Positions 59,297-64,000 of a DNA stretch of 64,000 nucleotides are shown here, piece after piece (position 1 is the stretch's first letter; each line of letters begins with the position of its first letter). A program made the position numbers and the translations under genes. The notes under the pieces were generated by a model. That model saw nothing but the letters and a program-made list of their open reading frames with translations, searched no databases and had not been told where the DNA came from. Source of the DNA: Roseobacter cerasinus (GTDB lineage: Bacteria; Pseudomonadota; Alphaproteobacteria; Rhodobacterales; Rhodobacteraceae); assembly GCF_009811755.1 (NCBI RefSeq), contig NZ_BLIV01000004.1, positions 372,001-436,000 on the forward strand, written 5' to 3'.

Positions 59297-60543
59297 TGCC
59301 GCACCATCATACCATCGGCGAGCGACAGGCGATAGGCCCGTATGGCGGGTAGCAAGCTCACAATTGCGCCAGCAGCCACAACGCTGGCCAGCATGCCGAT
59401 GTCGCGTGTCGAAGGTGCCTCGATCGGCAGCCAGAGGCCAAAGGCGCTGTCGACCATGGGCTGCGCGATGATCAGACCGCCATAAAGCAGCGCCAGTCCA
59501 AGCGCGGCCCCGGCGGTGGCGGTCAGCACCGCCTCGCAGACCAACAGGCTCAGAATCGTCCGCGGCCGTGCACCCATGGCCCGCAGGATGGCCATTTCCC
59601 GTCGTCGCTCATTCAGGCTTGAGAAGATCGTTGCCATCAGGCCGATCAATGCTGTGATCACCACCATGGCCGAGACTGCCAACAGTGCCGTTTCCGCAAC
59701 CCCGACAATGCTCCAAAGCTCCTGGAGGGCAACGCCCGGCAGCACCGCCAGTAACGGCTCCTGCCCGTAGTCGTTGATGGCCCGTTGCAGCGCAAAGGTC
59801 TGCAGCGGGCTCTTCACACCGACGAGCGCCGCCGTCACCGCCTTTGGCGTGAGGTCCATCTGTCGGATCCGCTCTACCGGCGTGGGTTCACCGGGCGTGC
59901 GCGCGCCATTGCGCCAGTCGACGTGGATGGCCTCGATGGCCTCCATGCTGACGATGACTGTCCGGTCCACTGGCGTGCCGGTCTTTTCCAGCACACCGGC
60001 GATGCGGAAGGGCTGGTCCTTATGCTCCACAAAAGAGGCAATGCCGTGGGCCACGACGATGGGATCCCCGACACTGTACCCCAGAGTCGCGGCCACGTCA
60101 GAGCCGATCACCGCGTCGAACAGATCATCCATCACCACCCCGTCCTGCATGGCAAGGCTGCGCCGGTCGCGGTATTTGTAGCGGTCAAAGAATGCGGCGG
60201 TGGTGCCCATGACCCGAAACTGGCGGTGGCTGTCACCCAGCGATATCGGCACGATCCAGTCCACCTCGGGGCGGGCGGCGATCTCCTCATAGCTTTGCCA
60301 CGTGACGTTGTTCGTCGCGTTGCCGATGCGAAAGACCGAGTAAAGCAACAACTGAACCGAACCGGACCGCGCACCCACAATCAAATCGGTGCCCGAGATT
60401 GTATCGGCAAAGCTATCCTTCGCACCGGTGCGGACTTTTTCCACCCCCAGAAACAGCGCAACTGACATGGCGATGGCGAGGACCGTCATGCCAACGGTCA
60501 CGACCCGCGCGACGAGTGAGCCAAGGGCCAGCCTGAGGATCAC
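59293..60543 (-). CDS. ABC transporter permease, FtsX/MacB type
   Basis: 416 residues; GTG start overlapping the ATPase stop by four bases. One N-terminal helix (VTVGMTVLAIAMSVALFLGV), a large periplasmic MacB-like domain (residues about 45-260), then three C-terminal helices. ALLAVSAMVVITALIGLMATI begins the FtsX domain, followed by the coupling region RREMAILRAMGARPRTIL. This class moves lipoproteins, peptides or metals out of, or powers work in, the periplasm rather than importing solutes. Operon with ZrgA-like and DUF3299 proteins. Confidence 0.92.
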   Translation of the reverse strand: MILRLALGSLVARVVTVGMTVLAIAMSVALFLGVEKVRTGAKDSFADTISGTDLIVGARSGSVQLLLYSVFRIGNATNNVTWQSYEEIAARPEVDWIVPISLGDSHRQFRVMGTTAAFFDRYKYRDRRSLAMQDGVVMDDLFDAVIGSDVAATLGYSVGDPIVVAHGIASFVEHKDQPFRIAGVLEKTGTPVDRTVIVSMEAIEAIHVDWRNGARTPGEPTPVERIRQMDLTPKAVTAALVGVKSPLQTFALQRAINDYGQEPLLAVLPGVALQELWSIVGVAETALLAVSAMVVITALIGLMATIFSSLNERRREMAILRAMGARPRTILSLLVCEAVLTATAGAALGLALLYGGLIIAQPMVDSAFGLWLPIEAPSTRDIGMLASVVAAGAIVSLLPAIRAYRLSLADGMMVRQ

Positions 60544-61241
60544 GCGGCCTGCCTTTCGACCGTCGCGATCTCGTCCATATGCAAGACCCGGTCAAAGCGG
60601 CTCGACAGGCGGGCGTCATGACTGACCATCAGCAGGGTCATGGCGTGAGCCTCTACCTGTTCGAACAGCAGATCGAGGAAGGCGGTCTGGCTTCCTGCAT
60701 CCAGGGCCGAGGTTGGCTCGTCCGCGATGAGCAGCGGAGGCCGACCGATCAGCGCGCGGGCCACCGCAACCCGCTGCTGCTGACCCACGCTCAGCTCTGC
60801 GGCGCGGGCCGCCACAATGGCTGACGGCAGGCTGAGCGCGCGGCAGAGGTCGGTGGCGGTCTCCCGGGTTGCTCCGGCGCGCGTCCGGCGGTTTGGGGCA
60901 AAGCGCAGCGGCAGCAGAATATTGTCGAGGACCGAGGCAAAGGGCAGCAAGTTGAATTGTTGAAAGATCACGCCCACATGCTCTGCCCTAAAGCCATCGC
61001 GCCGACCGCTTGAGAGATCGGACAGGTCGGTGCCCATGACCCGGACTTCACCGCTTTCGGCCACAACCGTGCCGCAGACCAGCGACAGCAGTGTTGACTT
61101 GCCTGATCCGCTGTCGCCCAGAAGCAGCACTTTCTCGCCCTGTGCGATGATGACCTCCGGGATCTGAAGCGAAAAAGGCGCACGCCCCCGCCATCGGAAC
61201 CGAACATCGCGGAGCGACAGGGCTGGGGCGTCGTCGGTCAC
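60540..61241 (-). CDS. ABC transporter ATP-binding protein, LolD/MacB type
   Basis: 233 residues with GTG start. Walker A GDSGSGKSTLLSLVCG at about residues 40-55, Q-loop FQQFNLLPFASVLDNILLP typical of LolD/MacB ATPases, signature LSVGQQQRVAVARAL, Walker B LLIADEPTSALD. Partners the FtsX-type permease. Two bases separate it from the ZrgA-like gene upstream. Confidence 0.93.
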   Translation of the reverse strand: MTDDAPALSLRDVRFRWRGRAPFSLQIPEVIIAQGEKVLLLGDSGSGKSTLLSLVCGTVVAESGEVRVMGTDLSDLSSGRRDGFRAEHVGVIFQQFNLLPFASVLDNILLPLRFAPNRRTRAGATRETATDLCRALSLPSAIVAARAAELSVGQQQRVAVARALIGRPPLLIADEPTSALDAGSQTAFLDLLFEQVEAHAMTLLMVSHDARLSSRFDRVLHMDEIATVERQAA

Positions 61242-61243
61242 GT

Positions 61244-61879
61244 TCAGAACATGCCACGCAGATCGAGGACCGGGTCACTGCGGGTGACCTCAAAGGCCTG
61301 CGCCCCGGCGGAGGACACCATCTGGACCTCAAGCTCCCGCGCGTTCTCAAACACGTCGAAATAGGCGAAGGTGATCGAAGAGATCTGCTCGGGTGTTTCA
61401 CAGGTCAGGCTGTAGGACGCGTGAAATTCGCTGTGGCTGGCCGCCTCCGCATGGTCTTTGTGGTCCTCATGGGTATGGTCATCTTGGGCATGCGTGTCAT
61501 GCTTATCGGCATGGCCGTGATCATGATTGTGCTCATGGGCGTGGGCCTCATGATCGTGGTCGTCATGATCGCCGTGCAGCTCGGCGCTGGCCTTGGTCAC
61601 GCTGCATCCGGCGTCTGCGGGAAAGAGGAACAGGTCCAAGGGTTTGCTTAATGTTGCGACGGCGGCGTTGATCGCTGCGCGGTCGGCGCCGGTCGAGGCG
61701 TCATGCTCGAAACCCACGATATCAGCCCCGGGTGCGCGAAACTCCAGAACAACGGTCTTGTCTTCGAACGCAATATCGAGGGCGCCGACACCATGTTCAT
61801 GGGCGTCGAGCCCCCGGGTGCTTTCTGCAAGGGCGGGTGAGGCGAGAAGCATGAAGAGAATGGGCAGGTTGCGGTGCAT
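61244..61879 (-). CDS. DUF2796 / ZrgA-like histidine-rich zinc-binding protein
   Basis: 211 residues. Signal peptide MHRNLPILFMLLASPALA. Conserved DAHEHGVGALDIAFEDKTVV and FRAPGADIVGFEHD mark DUF2796. A His/Asp-rich loop spans about residues 103-145 (starting HGDHDDHDHEAHAHEHNHDH), a typical Zn(II) buffer. The Vibrio relative ZrgA belongs to a Zur-controlled zinc uptake locus encoded with an ABC-type system and a DUF3299-like partner. Here the same set follows in order, behind a Zur-like operator 100 bases upstream. It probably captures zinc in the periplasm. Confidence 0.9.
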   Translation of the reverse strand: MHRNLPILFMLLASPALAESTRGLDAHEHGVGALDIAFEDKTVVLEFRAPGADIVGFEHDASTGADRAAINAAVATLSKPLDLFLFPADAGCSVTKASAELHGDHDDHDHEAHAHEHNHDHGHADKHDTHAQDDHTHEDHKDHAEAASHSEFHASYSLTCETPEQISSITFAYFDVFENARELEVQMVSSAGAQAFEVTRSDPVLDLRGMF

Positions 61880-62206
61880 GATGTCTCCTTATCTGGGTTT
61901 TGGTTCAGGCGGTGCAAGAGCGGGGGTCTCGACGCATGTCGAAATCGGCGTATCCGATCCGACAGAGGCATTGTCCGAAATGTTACGTTATGAAGTAACA
62001 TTCAGCAATGCTCCCCGGCGAAAATACGCGGATGGCTGAGCGGGCGTTTAGGGGTTCGCTGGCGCACAGTCGTTGCGGGGAGCCATCAGGCGGGGTTGCA
62101 ACCCCTCGGACTGACGAAAATCAGCAGTCTGCGTCTTGTGCGGTCTCGATCCCTCCCCACATCAAGATCAGCGCAGGACATCAGGACTTTGGAGGAGAAC
62201 GAACCC
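61880..62206. other. 327-base divergent promoter region
   Basis: The gap between the zinc operon and the universal stress gene has a Zur-like dyad (61979-62002) near the zinc side and a 14-base perfect palindrome GGGGTTGCAACCCC (62092-62105) nearer the stress gene. GGAGGAG at 62191-62197 is the ribosome-binding site for GTG 62207. No gene seen. Confidence 0.6.
61979..62002. promoter_or_regulatory. Zur-like operator
   Basis: AATGTTAC and GTAACATT arms, perfect over eight bases, flank GTTATGAA; the left side reads GAAATGTTAC as in known Zur boxes. The site also contains a shifted GTTAT-3-GTAAC repeat. It lies 100 bases before the ZrgA-like start. The centre is longer than in the enterobacterial consensus, so assignment to Zur rests on the arm sequence plus context. 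Confidence 0.6.
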
Positions 62207-62986
62207 GTGAAAAACATCGTCGTCGCAAGTGACTTGTCAGAGCGCTCGGGCCCCGCCGTGCGGCGGGCCGTTGATTTGGCACGGAGCAATGCGGCCAAGC
62301 TGACCGTTGTACATGTGGTGGATGCCGCCATGCCCGAACGTATGGCCGAACAAGTCCAGCAAGAAGCGCGCACACTTCTGACGCGGGAGGTCACGGCAGC
62401 AGTTGATGGGCACACGGTGGCGTATGATATCGTCGTTCCCATTGGCGATGCCATTGCAGAGATCAACGACCTGCTGCGCAGTGTCGAGGCGGAGCTTCTG
62501 GTCGTGGGTCTTCATCGCCGGCGTATCTTCCTCGATCATATCAAAGAGACAACGATGGAGCATCTGGTCCGCGCCAGCCATGTGCCGGTGCTGCTTGTCG
62601 CGCGCGAGGCGGAGGCATCTTATGCGCGTGTACTGGCGGGCGTCGACCTGTCAGCCGTCTGCGCGGCAGGTCTGCACCGGATCAATGAGATCGCCCCAAA
62701 AGCCGAGGTTGCAGTCTTTCACGCGCATGAGGTGTCCTTCCGGAAAGAGGCGGAGCGGGATTATGCCACCTGGCAGGCCATGCATGCGCTGCCGGATGAT
62801 CTGCCTGAGCCGATTTATGTTGAGGCTCGACCGGGCGAGGCGCTGCAAGACGTCATGGCGAAAGAAGACTACGATCTCGTGGTGATTGGAGCGCACACAC
62901 GCTCCAACGCAGGCCGGTATATTCTGGGTGGTTTTTCGTCCGCGCTGATCCGAAACCCACCGTGCGACCTGTTGCTCGCACGGTAG
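62207..62986 (+). CDS. universal stress protein with two UspA domains
   Basis: 259 residues from GTG 62207, chosen for the GGAGGAG ribosome-binding site; a longer in-frame extension is not protein-like. Domain 1 (residues 1-135) begins KNIVVASDLSERSGPAVRRA and has VDAELLVVGLHRR; domain 2 (about 140-259) begins YARVLAGVDLSAVCAAGLH and ends VVIGAHTRSNAGRYILGG. The second domain keeps a partial G-x2-G-x9-G(S) nucleotide loop. Such tandem proteins act in stress and oxygen-limitation responses. It has its own promoter facing the zinc operon. Confidence 0.9.
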   Translation: MKNIVVASDLSERSGPAVRRAVDLARSNAAKLTVVHVVDAAMPERMAEQVQQEARTLLTREVTAAVDGHTVAYDIVVPIGDAIAEINDLLRSVEAELLVVGLHRRRIFLDHIKETTMEHLVRASHVPVLLVAREAEASYARVLAGVDLSAVCAAGLHRINEIAPKAEVAVFHAHEVSFRKEAERDYATWQAMHALPDDLPEPIYVEARPGEALQDVMAKEDYDLVVIGAHTRSNAGRYILGGFSSALIRNPPCDLLLAR

Positions 62987-62999
62987 GCTAAAAGGGGTC

Positions 63000-63977
63000 T
63001 CAGCCGCCCGAGATCTGCTTTGCTTTCTCCACCAGAACCTCGGCCTGACGGATCGAGGCATAGTCGATCAAGCGGCCGTCGAGGCTGACGGCCCCTTTGC
63101 CGGCCGCTTCGGCCTCGGCCATCGCATCGAGAATCCGCTTGGCTTTTGTGATCTCGGCCTCGGACGGGCTCATCACCTCATTGGCCAGAGCGATCTGGCT
63201 TGGGTGAATGGCCCATTTGCCTTCGCATCCAAGTACCGCCGCGCGATACGCGGCGGCCTTGTAACCGTCTGCATCCTGAAAGTCACCAAACGGCCCGTCG
63301 ATCGGGCGCAGCCCGTTGGCCCGCGCCGCGACAACCATCCGCGCCAGCGCGTAGTGCCACATGTCACCCCAGTGGGTCGCGCGGTTGCCATCGGCATCTG
63401 GGTCCGTAAGCACGGAGTAGTCCTTGTTCACACCGCCGATGATGGTCGTGCGCGCCCGGGTCGAGGCGGCATAGTCGGCGACACCGAAATGCAGGCTCTC
63501 ATTGCGCTTGGAGGCCGCGGCGATCTCGGTGATGTTTTGCATGCCCAAGGCGGTCTCGATGATGTGCTCAAAGCCGATGCGCTTGCTGTAGCCCTTGGCG
63601 TCTTCGATTTGCGTCACCATCATATCGACCGCGTAGACATCCGCCGCTGTGCCGACCTTGGGGATCATGATCAGATCAAGCCGTTCGCCCGCCTGTTCGA
63701 CCACATCCACCACATCACGGTACATGTAATGCGTGTCCAGCCCGTTGATGCGCACGGACATGGATTTGCTGCCCCAGTCGATCTCGTTCAGACCCTTGAT
63801 GATGTTCTTGCGGGCCTGTTCCTTTTCATCGGGCGCCACCGCGTCCTCCAGATCAAGGAAGATCACATCGACATCAGATTGCGCCGCTTTTTCAAACATT
63901 TGCGGCTGGCTTCCCGGCACGGCAAGCTCGGAACGGTTCAGGCGCCCGGGCGCCTGCTCAACGGGGTGGAACGACAT
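63000..63977 (-). CDS. HpcH/HpaI CoA-ester lyase, Mcl1-like
   Basis: 325 residues. TIM-barrel CoA-ester lyase: FLDLEDAVAPDEKEQARKNI with metal-binding Glu/Asp near residue 43, VRINGLDTHYMYRDVVDVVE, IMIPKVGTAADVYAVD, and GKWAIHPSQIALANEVMSPSE. The layout follows L-malyl-CoA/beta-methylmalyl-CoA lyase of Rhodobacteraceae, used in the ethylmalonyl-CoA and 3-hydroxypropionate pathways. The metal-site region FEHIIETALGMQNITEIAAA and ADYAASTRARTTIIGG differs enough that it may be a paralogue. Its stop is 14 bases from the convergent stress gene; upstream lies the window edge. Confidence 0.88.
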   Translation of the reverse strand: MSFHPVEQAPGRLNRSELAVPGSQPQMFEKAAQSDVDVIFLDLEDAVAPDEKEQARKNIIKGLNEIDWGSKSMSVRINGLDTHYMYRDVVDVVEQAGERLDLIMIPKVGTAADVYAVDMMVTQIEDAKGYSKRIGFEHIIETALGMQNITEIAAASKRNESLHFGVADYAASTRARTTIIGGVNKDYSVLTDPDADGNRATHWGDMWHYALARMVVAARANGLRPIDGPFGDFQDADGYKAAAYRAAVLGCEGKWAIHPSQIALANEVMSPSEAEITKAKRILDAMAEAEAAGKGAVSLDGRLIDYASIRQAEVLVEKAKQISGG

Positions 63978-64000
63978 GACGTAGCCTTTCTGAGAGTCAC

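Overview
The window looks like a chromosomal stretch of a marine-type alphaproteobacterium of the family Rhodobacteraceae (Roseobacter group). This is inferred from the GC-rich protein-coding DNA, the abundance of solute transporters (two TRAP systems, two complete SBP-dependent ABC systems), a GcvT/MttB methylated-amine locus, a DUF2793 protein, a VPLPA-CTERM protein, an Mcl1-like CoA lyase and a giant RTX protein. No rRNA, tRNA, CRISPR array, transposase or integrase was seen. Several genes were given starts internal to the longest open frame, where a ribosome-binding site, a signal peptide or family length decides.

Layout. 1-9.1 kb: the 3' end of a dimethylglycine-dehydrogenase-like/GcvT gene, a pyrrolysine-free MttB-family methyltransferase and a TetR regulator, followed on the other strand by a four-gene peptide/opine-type ABC importer. 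9.3-16 kb: a small methyltransferase, a FadJ-like beta-oxidation enzyme, ribulose-phosphate epimerase, an NMT1/SsuA-type ABC importer and a peroxiredoxin-like protein. 16.1-24.8 kb: an RpiR regulator diverging from a seven-gene catabolic operon (N-formylglutamate amidohydrolase-like enzyme, TRAP transporter, glutamine synthetase-like ligase, aldehyde dehydrogenase, iron alcohol dehydrogenase). 24.8-32 kb: a TauE-type carrier, a cyanide-insensitive bd oxidase (cioAB), aldose epimerase, phosphoglycolate phosphatase and a gamma-glutamyltransferase-like enzyme. 32-35.6 kb: a DUF2793/C1q-like protein and a FecR plus CHASE2-adenylate cyclase pair. 35.6-41.5 kb: an IclR regulator, a second TRAP operon and a divergent GMC (choline-dehydrogenase-like) oxidase.

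41.5-47.1 kb holds a phytase-like/esterase-like exported protein preceded by a clear Pho box, a 68-residue orphan protein, a DUF1045 2H-phosphoesterase, a quinone oxidoreductase with a palindromic intergenic element directly after its stop, and a pair made of a Tat-exported intradiol-dioxygenase-like protein and a ferric-reductase-like membrane cytochrome. 47.5-58.1 kb is one giant gene (3,496 residues) made of RTX-like repeats with a 594-bp period, three Calx-beta domains, two propeller-like segments and cadherin/VCBS-like domains with a second, 945-bp, internal duplication. It is followed by a VPLPA-CTERM protein. 58.8-62 kb is a zinc-type operon (ZrgA-like DUF2796 protein, LolD/FtsX-type ABC transporter, DUF3299 protein) behind a Zur-like operator. 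The window ends with a tandem universal stress protein and an Mcl1-like CoA lyase.

The transport and enzyme genes fit an organism scavenging methylated amines, amino alcohols or amines, sugars and phosphate. Signals worth most attention are the glutamylation-type operon, the Pho and Zur boxes, the architecture of the giant RTX protein and several little-characterised gene pairs.
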